Shown: positions 16,874 to 25,374 of the stretch, piece by piece | How the letters are laid out: every line of letters starts with the position of its first letter | Position numbering within the stretch: the stretch's first letter is position 1 | Assembly (NCBI GenBank): GCA_021324155.1 | Contig: JAJPJQ010000021.1 | Location: forward strand, 1 to 64,000 | Direction: 5' to 3' | Source: Pseudomonadota bacterium | GTDB taxonomy: Bacteria; Desulfobacterota; Binatia; UBA9968 | DNA length: 64,000 bases | Program-made: the position numbers and the translations under genes | Notes under the pieces: generated by a model | What the model was told of the DNA's origin: nothing | The model's input: only the letters and a program-made list of their open reading frames with translations | Database searches by the model: none

Positions 16874-17908
16874 ATGTCCGATCTCGACCGCATTCAAGCC
16901 TGCGTGCTGAACCCGATCGATCCGCAATCCCGCGCTGCGCGCCGGGTTGCGGGCGTCATCGGCGACTCCCCTTCCCGCTACAGTAAAAGCCCCGCCCTCT
17001 GGAACGCCGCGTTTCAGACCCTTGAAATCGACGCGCGCTACGTCGCACTCGACGTCGCGGCCAACCGCCTCGGCGATTTATTCCGGGCAATCGGTGAATC
17101 GCCGTCGTTTTTGGGACTCAATGTCACCGTGCCGCATAAGCTCGCGGTGATAAAATATTTGGATCATCTGGAGGAGAGCGCGAAATCGACCGGCGCGGTA
17201 AATACGATCACGCGCACGCCTTCGGGCTGCCTCGTCGGCGCCAACACCGACGGCATCGGCTTCATCGATACGCTGCTGAGCGCACAATTCGGCGGCTCGG
17301 CGCCTTTGTTCTCGACACTTGCGGGCGTCGACGCTTTGGTGCTCGGCGCCGGCGGTTCCGCTCGCGCGGTGGCGTTCGCGTTGGCGCCGCGGGTGGCCGG
17401 CGGGAAACTCCTGATCGCGAATCGCCATCGAGAGACCGCCGAAGCGCTTGCGCAGGCGATTTCATATCCGGACGTAAAGACGATTCGGGAAGATCAAATA
17501 GCCGATTACGCTCCGCGCGTTAAGCTGATCGTCAACTGCACGAGCAAGGGCCAGGCGGGCCGCATAGAAAGCGGCCAAGCGTTCGAAACGTACTCGGCGC
17601 TTGCGCCCGCCTCCGGCTCGCCGGGTATGCACGACATAGAAGACAATCATCGCTTGTCGCTCGCGATCGCGCAAACCGTTCCAGCGGACGCCGTGTTTTA
17701 CGATCTCGTGTACCATCCCGAGGAGACGGTTTTTCTGCGTCACGCGCGGCAAACAGGGCATCGCGCCGTCAACGGCCGGGGCATGATCGTGGCGCAGGCG
17801 ATCGAGGGTTTTATGAATCATATCTGCCGGCAGGAATTGCAGAGCGCCGGCCTGCACAACGAGGAGACCCGCCGGCGGCTCGCGCACGTCATGCTCGCGG
17901 CCATGTAA
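16874..17908 (+). CDS. aroE: Shikimate dehydrogenase (long form)
   Basis: AroE signatures appear in order: SPSRYSKSPALWNAAF (substrate serines), LNVTVPHKLAV with the catalytic Lys, NTDGIGF with the catalytic Asp, the NADP-binding LGAGGSARAVAFAL, and a C-terminal VNGRGMIVAQAIEGF. At 344 residues it is longer than the usual 270-290; the extra length sits in a loop near residues 235-260 (ETYSALAPASGSPGMHDIED) and at both ends. It reduces 3-dehydroshikimate in aromatic amino acid synthesis. It stands between the spoVR operon and lgt with no other aro gene in the window. AroE-like paralogues with other substrates cannot be excluded. Confidence 0.88.
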   Translation: MSDLDRIQACVLNPIDPQSRAARRVAGVIGDSPSRYSKSPALWNAAFQTLEIDARYVALDVAANRLGDLFRAIGESPSFLGLNVTVPHKLAVIKYLDHLEESAKSTGAVNTITRTPSGCLVGANTDGIGFIDTLLSAQFGGSAPLFSTLAGVDALVLGAGGSARAVAFALAPRVAGGKLLIANRHRETAEALAQAISYPDVKTIREDQIADYAPRVKLIVNCTSKGQAGRIESGQAFETYSALAPASGSPGMHDIEDNHRLSLAIAQTVPADAVFYDLVYHPEETVFLRHARQTGHRAVNGRGMIVAQAIEGFMNHICRQELQSAGLHNEETRRRLAHVMLAAM

Positions 17909-17950
17909 AATCAGGCCGCGGCTTGTCAGTTTTTCGTAAAGGTGGAGAGA

Positions 17951-18739
17951 TCAAACCGCCGCGCGCGCGCGACCCGGCTGAAGATAGAGAAGCAAGCTGC
18001 CGATCACGACCGCCCCGAGGCTGAACCACTGGGCCTCGGTCAAGTCGCCGGCGATCGCCGGGTTGATGCGCCAGAATTCCACGACAAAGCGCGCGACGCC
18101 CGACAGGATGAGATAGAGCCAAAAAATCGTCCCGTCCGGGTAATCTTTTTTTCTGAGCGGCCACAGAATCGCGAAGATCACCAAGGCTTCGAGAAATTCG
18201 TAAATCGGCGTCGGATGAACTTTGACGCCGGGAGGATAGGGAATCCGAGTGTCGGGATGCACCCAGCCGATGATCGCATTCGTGTAGGCGACGCCCCACG
18301 GAACCGTCGTCTCGATACCCCAGTCGCCGTCGCCTGAGACGTGACAGCCTATCCGTCCGACACCGTACGCGAGCGCCAGCGCCGGCGCGCAGATATCGGC
18401 GGCTTTCAGCCAAGGAATACCTTCGCGGCGAACGACCCAAGTCGCTGCCAGGATGCCGCCGATCACGCCACCGTACCAGGTAAAGCCAGCCCCAGTTAGG
18501 ATGAAATCCCAGGGATGCTGGATGAAACGGTCCCACTCTTCGACAATGAACAATATGCGCGCGCCGAGGAGACCCCCGATGGCCCCAGCGAAAACGAGCG
18601 ACGAGGAAATTTCCGGGTCGTAGCCGTAGCGCTTGAGTTCCAGCCATGCGATCCAGCCGCCGGTAATCGCGGCCAGCGCCATGAAGGCACCAAAGCTGTA
18701 AACCGGGATGGGACCGATATGAAACAGCACCGGAATCAT
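17951..18739 (-). CDS. lgt: Prolipoprotein diacylglyceryl transferase
   Basis: The 262-residue polytopic protein has the Lgt signature GRIGCHVSGDGDWG, the upstream TWYGGVIGG segment and seven or so membrane helices. It transfers diacylglycerol from phosphatidylglycerol to the lipobox Cys of prolipoproteins at the inner membrane, and would act on the lipoproteins encoded in this window (such as those at 1357, 39036 and 53032). The ATG at 18739 follows a strong AAGGAGCT. It reads convergently to aroE with a 42-base gap. Confidence 0.95.
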   Translation of the reverse strand: MIPVLFHIGPIPVYSFGAFMALAAITGGWIAWLELKRYGYDPEISSSLVFAGAIGGLLGARILFIVEEWDRFIQHPWDFILTGAGFTWYGGVIGGILAATWVVRREGIPWLKAADICAPALALAYGVGRIGCHVSGDGDWGIETTVPWGVAYTNAIIGWVHPDTRIPYPPGVKVHPTPIYEFLEALVIFAILWPLRKKDYPDGTIFWLYLILSGVARFVVEFWRINPAIAGDLTEAQWFSLGAVVIGSLLLYLQPGRARAAV

Positions 18740-18872
18740 TTAGAGCTCCTTGAAGTTTAGCGATTACCGTAGCAGAAATCCGGCTTAAAAGCATTCTTGC
18801 GAGATTTTACCGTGTTCAGGCGATAGCCCGATTCCCTCATTTAAAAGATTCTGCTACGGAGCATGACCAATC

Positions 18873-19187
18873 ATGGCAAAGATTTGGCAGGCCGAAGAAG
18901 GAAAGCCTCTCGGCGGATCGCCCGTCGCGGAGAAACCGCTCGATTGGTGCGTCGAAGAATTGGGCCTGCGGCGTTTGAGCCGCCTCGCGCCGCCGTCGGA
19001 GACGCTCGTAATCGGCGCCGACCGGCACGGGCAATTCGGCGGCCAGCGCCGGTTCGTCGTCGTGGGATTGGACGACGACGAGACACACGCGCATTCGAGC
19101 GAAGGCTGGCGCAGCGGCTACTATCTCGCGCTGATCTCGGTTGACGGTCTGAAAAACAAACTCTCCGGCGGCGGAACGTCGCACTAA
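18873..19187 (+). CDS. Small hypothetical protein
   Basis: A 104-residue soluble protein with no recognised family. It has a balanced composition and an internal beta-type segment (RRFVVVGLDDDETHAH) followed by WRSGYYLALISVDGL, which reads like real coding sequence. The start is an ATG with a weak GGAG upstream. It lies between divergent lgt and the dtd gene on the same strand as dtd. Function unknown. Confidence 0.6.
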   Translation: MAKIWQAEEGKPLGGSPVAEKPLDWCVEELGLRRLSRLAPPSETLVIGADRHGQFGGQRRFVVVGLDDDETHAHSSEGWRSGYYLALISVDGLKNKLSGGGTSH

Positions 19188-19270
19188 CTATACCGCCGCG
19201 TTCGTTCTCGTAAACCAAGCTCCTCAGCGCGTTCTTGTTTTTCGTTGGAAAATCTTTTTTTATCGTGTCG

Positions 19271-19708
19271 ATGCGTGTGCTGGTCCAGCGGATCGAATCG
19301 GCGGAAGTCCGCGTCGACGGCGAAATCGTCGGCCGCGCCGGACACGGACTTTGTTTATTTGTCGGCGTCGCGGTGGACGACGCGAAGGCTGACGCGGACT
19401 TTCTCGCCGACAAAGCGACTCATTTAAGAATTTTCGAAGACGCCGGCGGTAAGCTCAACCGCTCGATCGCGGACATCGCCGGCGACATTCTCGTGGTATC
19501 GGAGTTCACGCTCTACGGCGATTGCGCCAAAGGCCGGCGTCCGTCATTCAGCCGCGCGGCTCCTCCGGAGAAAGCGCGCGAGCTTTACGAATATTTCGTG
19601 GAGCGGATCAAGGCGTCGGGTCTTCGCGTAGCGACCGGGCGATTCCAAACGACGATGGCTGTCAGCCTCGTCAACGATGGGCCGGTGACGTTGATGATGG
19701 TGAGCTGA
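19271..19708 (+). CDS. dtd: D-aminoacyl-tRNA deacylase
   Basis: From the ATG at 19271 the 145-residue product begins MRVLVQRIESAEVRVDG, the canonical Dtd start, so the in-frame upstream start codon (19235) was rejected. The active-site motifs are SEFTLYGD (canonical SQFTLYGD; the Gln is Glu here) and NDGPVTLMM. Dtd hydrolyses D-aminoacyl-tRNAs and misacylated Gly-tRNA, protecting translation. It is two bases from trmL, another tRNA-quality gene, and the two are probably cotranscribed. Confidence 0.93.
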   Translation: MRVLVQRIESAEVRVDGEIVGRAGHGLCLFVGVAVDDAKADADFLADKATHLRIFEDAGGKLNRSIADIAGDILVVSEFTLYGDCAKGRRPSFSRAAPPEKARELYEYFVERIKASGLRVATGRFQTTMAVSLVNDGPVTLMMVS

Positions 19709-19710
19709 AC

Positions 19711-20163
19711 ATGCACGTCGTGTTGTATCATCCCGAGATTCCGCAGAACACCGGCAGTATCGCGCGGCTCTGCGCGGCCACGAGCACCCCGCTGCATCTC
19801 GTGAAGCCGCTCGGCTTTACGATCGACGACAAACATCTGAAGCGCGCCGGCCTCGACTACTGGCCCTATGTCGACATGCGGCTGCATGAGTCATGGGAAG
19901 ATTTTCTGCAAAGGCACGGCGCCGGCCGGCGGCTTTTCTTCTCCAAAAAAGCCGCACGTTCATACGTTCAAGCGCAATATCGCGACGACGATTTTCTCGT
20001 CTTCGGTCCCGAGACAACCGGACTGCCCGAATCGTGGCTCGAGAGTCACACGGACGATTCTTTTCGCATTCCGATGATGACGCAGGCGGTGAGAAGCCTC
20101 AATTTGTCCAACGCCGTCTCGATCGTCGTCTACGAGGGTCTCCGTCAGCTCGGCCGGCTCTAA
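19711..20163 (+). CDS. trmL: tRNA (cytidine/uridine-34-2'-O)-methyltransferase TrmL
   Basis: The 150-residue SPOUT-class methyltransferase starts MHVVLYHPEIPQNTGSIAR, the usual TrmL N-terminus with the Asn contacting RNA/SAM. It ends with the trefoil-knot motifs LVFGPETTGLP and IPM....RSLNLSNAVSIVVYE. It methylates the wobble-base ribose of tRNA-Leu isoacceptors. The ATG at 19711 lies two bases after the dtd stop; longer in-frame extensions upstream are just dtd sequence in another frame. Confidence 0.94.
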   Translation: MHVVLYHPEIPQNTGSIARLCAATSTPLHLVKPLGFTIDDKHLKRAGLDYWPYVDMRLHESWEDFLQRHGAGRRLFFSKKAARSYVQAQYRDDDFLVFGPETTGLPESWLESHTDDSFRIPMMTQAVRSLNLSNAVSIVVYEGLRQLGRL

Positions 20164-20228
20164 GCTTGATTTGCCCCGTCGTTGTGATTATCTGTAGGGT
20201 TATACCTGATCTTAATAGGGGGATTTAC

Positions 20229-21470
20229 ATGGGGCTTAGTTCCTCACACTGGAATTGTTCAATCAGCCGGCGTTCTTACGCCGCGCTTACGATCGCTCTG
20301 TTGTTGCTCACCGCGGCGCTGCGCGCTTTCGCCGCCGATGCGGAAAAGAAAGAACCGTACGAGCCGCCGAAGGAATCGTTCAACTTGATCCTGCCCTTCA
20401 CCGACTTGACCGTCGGCCAAGGACAGGAGGTCACCATGGACGCGGAAGTGGTCAATCGGACCAAGAACCCCGTCTCCGTGGGTCTCAATATCGACGGCGT
20501 GCCGAAAGGCTGGGAGGTGGGCTTTAACTCCCGCTATCCGAGCTACCCGGTTCGCTCCGTGATGGTCCAGGGAGAGAAGTCGACCACGGTAGAGTTCAAG
20601 GCCAAGGTGCCGGAAAACACCAAACCCGGCAACTTTGAAACCAAGGTCACCGCCAAGGACGAAAGCGGCAAGACGAGCTTCACGGAAAAAATCACCTTTC
20701 GTGTCACGTCGAAAAAGGTCGAGACCGGCGGGCTCAAACTGACGAGCCAATATCCGGTCTTAACGACGCCCTCGGGTCAGACGCTCAAATTCACCGTCGA
20801 CCTCAAGAACGAAACGAACAAGCCGCTCACGGCATCGCTCAACGCCGAGGCGCCGGCCGGCTGGGCCGTCCGCTTCAAGCCGCAGTTCGGCGACACACAG
20901 ATATCCTCGATCCAGCTAAAGGAAAACGGCACCGAGACGCTCAGCGTCGAGATTGATTCGCCCGTCCGCGCCGACGCGAAGGAATATCCAGTGAGTATCC
21001 GCGCGCGCGCCGGCGCTTTCGAGGCGTCGACTAACCTGAAAGTCACGCTGAAAGGCGTGACCGACCTCAAGATGGGTACCGTGAGCGGGACGCTTAACGC
21101 CGGCGTCACGGCCGGCCAAAAGACGCCGGTCCCCTTCCTCGTCGCCAACAGCGGGACGGCGCCGATCCGCAACCTCGCCTTCGTCACGAAGAAACCGGAC
21201 AAGTGGACGATCGATTTCAAGCCCGACAAGATCGACGCGCTGAACTCCGGTGAGGTCCGCGAAGTATCGATGGAGATAACCGCGCCGGCGCGCGCGATCG
21301 CCGGCGATTACGCGATCACGGTCGCGGCGAACAGCGCGGACGCGAATAAATCGGTCGATTTTCGGGTGACGGTATCGACCGCGACTTTATGGGGATGGGT
21401 CGGCGCGGGAATCGTCGCCGCAGTGGTGCTGGGGCTCGCCATCGTATTCTGGCGCCTGGGCCGGCGATAA
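20229..21470 (+). CDS. NEW3-domain exported, membrane-anchored protein of an ABC-2 exporter
   Basis: The 413-residue protein has an N-terminal signal segment (YAALTIALLLLTAALRAFAADA), about three tandem NEW3 (NPCBM-associated) Ig-like repeats, with phrases such as NRTKNPVSVGLNIDGVPKGW, NETNKPLTASLNAEAPAGW and NSGTAPIRNLAFVTKKPDKW, and a C-terminal membrane helix with a basic tail (LWGWVGAGIVAAVVLGLAI). It is predicted to sit outside the inner membrane. The stop codon overlaps the ATG of the ABC ATPase by one base (TAATG), and the permease follows, so the three should form one exporter. NEW3 proteins paired with ABC-2 genes recur in bacteria, but the cargo is unknown. Confidence 0.88.
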   Translation: MGLSSSHWNCSISRRSYAALTIALLLLTAALRAFAADAEKKEPYEPPKESFNLILPFTDLTVGQGQEVTMDAEVVNRTKNPVSVGLNIDGVPKGWEVGFNSRYPSYPVRSVMVQGEKSTTVEFKAKVPENTKPGNFETKVTAKDESGKTSFTEKITFRVTSKKVETGGLKLTSQYPVLTTPSGQTLKFTVDLKNETNKPLTASLNAEAPAGWAVRFKPQFGDTQISSIQLKENGTETLSVEIDSPVRADAKEYPVSIRARAGAFEASTNLKVTLKGVTDLKMGTVSGTLNAGVTAGQKTPVPFLVANSGTAPIRNLAFVTKKPDKWTIDFKPDKIDALNSGEVREVSMEITAPARAIAGDYAITVAANSADANKSVDFRVTVSTATLWGWVGAGIVAAVVLGLAIVFWRLGRR

Positions 21471-22399
21471 TGCCTGTCATAGAGACAGAGAATCTCACCA
21501 AACGGTACCGTGACTTGATCGCCGTCAACGGGCTCTCGTTCGGCGTCGAGCAAGGCGAGATCTTCGGCTTTCTCGGCCCGAACGGCGCGGGCAAAACGAC
21601 GACGATCCTTATGCTGCTGGGGCTCACCGAGCCGAGCGGCGGACGCGTGCGCGTCTGCGGCTTCGACCCTTCGCGCCAAGCGCTGGAAGTCAAAAAACGC
21701 GTCGGCTACCTGCCGGAGAATCCCGGCTTCTACGACGACCTCTCAGGGCGGGAAAACTTGCGCTACATCGCGCGGCTGAACCGCATCGACGAGGACGAAG
21801 CGTCGCGGCGCATCGGCGCACTGCTGGAGCAGGTCGGCATGACCAAAGACAGCGGGCGCAACGTCAAGGAATATTCACGCGGCATGAAGCAGCGCCTCGG
21901 CATCGCCGAGGTTTTGGTGAAAGAGCCCCAAGTTCTGATCCTCGACGAGCCCACATTGGGTCTCGACCCCGACGGCGCTGCGCGCATCCTCGAGCTAATC
22001 ACCGGTCTCAGCCGCGAGCGCGGACTCACCGTGCTGCTGTCTTCGCATATGCTGCACCAGGTCCAGCAGATGTGTCATCGCGTCGGCATCATTGTGGGGG
22101 GCAAAATGATCGCCGCGGGCGCCGTCGATAAACTCGGCAGCGCGGCCTTCGAAGAGCGGCGCTGGAATTTCTTCATCGAGTGCGCCGGACGCAGCGACGG
22201 CATTGAGTCCGATCTCGCGGCGCTTCCCGGCGTCCAAGGCATCGAGCGGCGTGGCAAGGGTTATTACCTTCGCTGCGACCGCGACGTGCGTCCTGAAGTA
22301 GCGGCGCTGGTCGTGAACAAGGGGATGTCACTTTTTCAGCTGCGGTCGGAGGACACGACGCTCGAAGAGATTTACCTGAAATATTTTCGCGAGGCATAA
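21470..22399 (+). CDS. ABC transporter ATP-binding protein (ABC-2 type exporter)
   Basis: The 309-residue ATPase has the Walker A GPNGAGKTTT, signature YSRGMKQRLGIAE, Walker B VLILDEPTLGLDPDG and the H-loop SSHML. The C-terminal extension (about 80 residues) is typical of CcmA/NosF-type exporters of the ABC-2 class. It starts on the last base of the NEW3 gene and ends 2 bases before the permease gene. The substrate is not deducible from sequence. Confidence 0.94.
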   Translation: MPVIETENLTKRYRDLIAVNGLSFGVEQGEIFGFLGPNGAGKTTTILMLLGLTEPSGGRVRVCGFDPSRQALEVKKRVGYLPENPGFYDDLSGRENLRYIARLNRIDEDEASRRIGALLEQVGMTKDSGRNVKEYSRGMKQRLGIAEVLVKEPQVLILDEPTLGLDPDGAARILELITGLSRERGLTVLLSSHMLHQVQQMCHRVGIIVGGKMIAAGAVDKLGSAAFEERRWNFFIECAGRSDGIESDLAALPGVQGIERRGKGYYLRCDRDVRPEVAALVVNKGMSLFQLRSEDTTLEEIYLKYFREA

Positions 22400-22401
22400 C
22401 A

Positions 22402-23325
22402 ATGAGCGTAGTTTTCTGGAAAGAGCTGGCGGATCACTTCAGCAGCCGCCGTTTCATGATTCTACTGGCCATTATCGTCCTGACCGGCGTTTGGGCCGTT
22501 TACGCAGCGGGACAATCGATCCGTCAGGACGCGGAGAGCGCTCCCGCCGAATATGTCTTTCTTCTCTTGCTCACCTCCCAGAGCGGCGGATTGTTGTCGC
22601 TCACAAGTTTTCTCGCGCTGCTCGGGCCGCTCGTCGGCATCATGCTCGGCTTCGACGCCATCAGCGGCGAGTATGCCCGCGGCACTTTAAGCCGCGTTCT
22701 CTCCCAGCCGATCTATCGCGACAGCCTGATCAACGGCAAATTCCTGGCCGGTCTCGCGACCGTGAGCGCGCTGTGGGCGTCGATTCTTTTGCTCGTCATC
22801 GGTCTCGGCATCGTGCTGGTCGGCTTTCCGCCGAACCCCGAAGAGCTCTGGCGCATGCTCATCTTCACTGTCATCGGCATCATTTATGTCGGATTCTGGC
22901 TCGCGCTCGCGATGCTCTTTTCGCTCTTCCTGCAGCGGACCGTCACCGCAGCGCTCGCTTCGCTCGCTCTCTGGCTTTTTCTCGCGATCTTCACGCCGCT
23001 GATCGCGCAGATCGTCGCGGGCATGATTGTCCCAGATCCGACGGCTCCCGAAGAGGTCGTGCGCCAGACCGACGTCGCTTCGATGATCGGCCGCGTCTCC
23101 CCGACGACGTTGTACGAAGAATCCGTCCAGATCATTTTGAATCCTACCGCTCGCGTTCTTGGCGCGGCGCTGCAAGAACAGACGCAGGGCATCCTTTTGA
23201 CGCCGCTTGCGCTCAGCCAAAGCCTGCTCTTGATCCTGCCGCAGTTCACTACTCTCATCGCGATCGTCGCCGCCTGCTTCGCCATCTGCTACATCAAATT
23301 CATGCGCACGGAAATCCGCGCGTAA
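22402..23325 (+). CDS. ABC-2 type transporter permease
   Basis: The 307-residue membrane protein has about six hydrophobic helices and the ABC-2 pattern GFDAISGEYARGTLSRVLSQP after the second helix, where the coupling helix touches the ATPase. A hydrophilic loop (about 215-270) precedes the last helix. It is the third gene of the NEW3-ATPase-permease unit. It resembles NosY-type permeases, but no nos genes are present. Confidence 0.92.
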   Translation: MSVVFWKELADHFSSRRFMILLAIIVLTGVWAVYAAGQSIRQDAESAPAEYVFLLLLTSQSGGLLSLTSFLALLGPLVGIMLGFDAISGEYARGTLSRVLSQPIYRDSLINGKFLAGLATVSALWASILLLVIGLGIVLVGFPPNPEELWRMLIFTVIGIIYVGFWLALAMLFSLFLQRTVTAALASLALWLFLAIFTPLIAQIVAGMIVPDPTAPEEVVRQTDVASMIGRVSPTTLYEESVQIILNPTARVLGAALQEQTQGILLTPLALSQSLLLILPQFTTLIAIVAACFAICYIKFMRTEIRA

Positions 23326-23372
23326 CCGGCCGAACTTCATATCTTTTCTTGTGTGAGAATATATTTTACGTA

Positions 23373-23402
23373 TTGACTATTAAGACAAAAATCATTTAAA
23401 GT
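23373..23402 (+). promoter_or_regulatory. Candidate promoter of the UbiD gene
   Basis: An AT-rich gap of 114 bases holds TTGACT (23373-23378), an 18-base spacer and TAAAGT (23397-23402), followed by a Shine-Dalgarno AGGGAGA ahead of the ATG at 23440. The strong local drop in GC supports a promoter here. Confidence 0.4.
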
Positions 23403-23439
23403 AGATGACACACACCCATCTCATTAAGGGAGAAAATCC

Positions 23440-24861
23440 ATGGCATACCGCGATCTAAGAGCTTACCTAACCGCGCTCGAAGAGCGAGGCAAGCTTAAGA
23501 GAATCAGCAAGGAAGTCGATAAGGACTGGGAAGTCGCCGCGGTCTGTCGTCAGACATTTTATAAAATACCGCCGCAACGCCGTCCCGCTTTGATGTTCGA
23601 TAACGTCAAGGGCTTCGATACGCCGATCTGCGCCGGCGTGCTCGGCGCCTCGCGCGATATCTACGCCATCGGTCTGGAAACCGATGGGGTTGAAGGCATC
23701 AACCGTAAATGGGATGCGGCGCTGGAAAAACCGATTCCGCCGGTGATGATGAAAACGGGGCCGTGCAAAGAAAATATTTTGCATGGCAATCAGGTCGATA
23801 TCGGAAAGCTGCCGGTGCCCGTCTGGACCGTCGGCGAAGACCCCGGCCCGTTCTTTACTTCGCCTTACGTCGTCACCAAGGATCCCGAGACGGGCATACG
23901 CAATGTCGGCACGTATCGGATGCAGGTCAAGGGGCCGAACAAGACCGGGTTTCTATTCGGCAAGCGCCAGGACGCCTCGTGGCACCTGCGCAAGCATAAC
24001 GAGCTCAACCAGCCGATGCCCGTCGCTGTCGTGATCGGCGCCGACCCCAGCATCGGCTATGTGTCCGTATCGAAAATGTCCGAGGAGCTCGACGAGTACG
24101 CCGTCGCCGGCGCGCTGCGCGGCGCGCCGGTCGAGCTAGTGCCGTGCGAGACGGTGCCGCTCGAAGTTCCGGCGACCGCCGAGATCGTGCTCGAGGGCGA
24201 AATTCCCGCAAACTTCACCGAGATGGAAGGTCCGTTCGGCGAATACACCGGTTATATGGGTCCAGCGGGAAAAGGACCGGTCTTCAACATCAAATGCATG
24301 ACCTTCCGCAATAATCCCGTCTACCAGGCATTTATCAGTCAGCGGCCGCCGTCGGAATCGAGTTGCATCCGCGGCGTCGGACGCGAGTGGCCGCTGTTCA
24401 AGCATCTGAAGTACAACCTCCGCCTGCCGATCAAAGACTTGCGTATGAAAGAGGCCGGCGGCAGCGGCGCTTACGTCGTCGTGTCGCTGAAAAAGCAGTT
24501 TAATGGGCAGGTGAAGCAGCTCATGTACGGTATATGGTCGCTGCGTACCGGCTTCGGGAAAATTACCGTGGTGGTCGACGAGGATATCGATGTATGGGAT
24601 GACTTCGACGTCGACTGGGCGCTCAGCTGGCACGTGCGGCCCGACAAAGACGTGTACATCGAGCGCGACACGCAATCTGTCGGCTTGGATCCGTCTCAAG
24701 CGCCTAAGCAGGTGCCGCAGCACGATCCGATCAGGGACGTCGGTGCGCGGCTCGCCATCGATGCGACGCGCAAGCACGATTATCCGGCGATCGCGCTCCC
24801 GCCAAAGGATCACTTGGACCGCGTCGCGGCTCGCTGGAAAGACTACGGGATCGACAGCTAA
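23440..24861 (+). CDS. UbiD family decarboxylase (prFMN-dependent)
   Basis: The 473-residue protein is full length for UbiD. The catalytic triad known from Fdc1/UbiD maps to Arg160 (NVGTYRMQV) and the pair Glu263/Glu268 in EMEGPFGEYTG, with family spacing. It needs prenylated FMN from a UbiX partner, which is not in the window. Substrates of the family range from 4-hydroxy-3-polyprenylbenzoate to aromatic and cinnamic acids. The isolated place next to molybdenum hydroxylase subunits, and the absence of ubi genes, favour a catabolic aromatic-acid role over ubiquinone synthesis. Its 3' end overlaps convergent coxS by 3-4 bases. Confidence 0.92.
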   Translation: MAYRDLRAYLTALEERGKLKRISKEVDKDWEVAAVCRQTFYKIPPQRRPALMFDNVKGFDTPICAGVLGASRDIYAIGLETDGVEGINRKWDAALEKPIPPVMMKTGPCKENILHGNQVDIGKLPVPVWTVGEDPGPFFTSPYVVTKDPETGIRNVGTYRMQVKGPNKTGFLFGKRQDASWHLRKHNELNQPMPVAVVIGADPSIGYVSVSKMSEELDEYAVAGALRGAPVELVPCETVPLEVPATAEIVLEGEIPANFTEMEGPFGEYTGYMGPAGKGPVFNIKCMTFRNNPVYQAFISQRPPSESSCIRGVGREWPLFKHLKYNLRLPIKDLRMKEAGGSGAYVVVSLKKQFNGQVKQLMYGIWSLRTGFGKITVVVDEDIDVWDDFDVDWALSWHVRPDKDVYIERDTQSVGLDPSQAPKQVPQHDPIRDVGARLAIDATRKHDYPAIALPPKDHLDRVAARWKDYGIDS

Positions 24862-25361
24862 CGCCGCAGCTTCTCCGCCGCGGCGTGAATCGATTCGATA
24901 ATTTTCTTGTAGCCGGTGCAGCGGCATATGTTGCCGTGCATGAAGTGCTTGATCTCTTCGTCGCTGGGGTTGGAGTTTTCCGCCAATAGCGCCTTCGCCG
25001 CCAGAATCATACCCGGCGTGCAAAAACCGCACTGAAATCCGCCGTGCTCGATGAAAGACTCCTGCAGCGGATGGAGCTTGCCGCCCGCGGCGAGGCCTTC
25101 GATCGTCTCGACGCGCTTGCCTCTGGCTTCGAACGCCGGCAACGTGCAGGAGCTGACCGGCCGGCCGTCGAGCAGCAGCGTGCACGCGCCGCATACCTCG
25201 ACATCGCACGAGCGCTTCGCGCCCGTGAGGCCGAGGCGGTCGCGTACGACGTCGAGCAGGAGCTCGTGCGGCTCGATCTCCAGCTCGTAGGTCTTGCCGT
25301 TGACCTCCAACGAAATTGCCATCGTCTGCGCGCCGTGCGGCCGGTTCGTCAAACTAGCCAT
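24858..25361 (-). CDS. coxS: Molybdenum hydroxylase small subunit, [2Fe-2S] (CoxS-like)
   Basis: About 167 residues with the plant-type ferredoxin motif around CDVEVCGACTLLLDGRPVSSC and the second cluster motif CGFCTPGM...GNICRCTGY, the standard two-[2Fe-2S] small subunit of the xanthine dehydrogenase/CO dehydrogenase family. It passes electrons from the Mo cofactor to FAD. I chose the ATG at 25361, 13 bases after the coxM stop with GAGAAG before it; a downstream Met at 25322 is an alternative. No large Mo-binding subunit is adjacent. Confidence 0.93.
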   Translation of the reverse strand: MASLTNRPHGAQTMAISLEVNGKTYELEIEPHELLLDVVRDRLGLTGAKRSCDVEVCGACTLLLDGRPVSSCTLPAFEARGKRVETIEGLAAGGKLHPLQESFIEHGGFQCGFCTPGMILAAKALLAENSNPSDEEIKHFMHGNICRCTGYKKIIESIHAAAEKLRR

Positions 25362-25374
25362 TCGTCTTCTCTCG

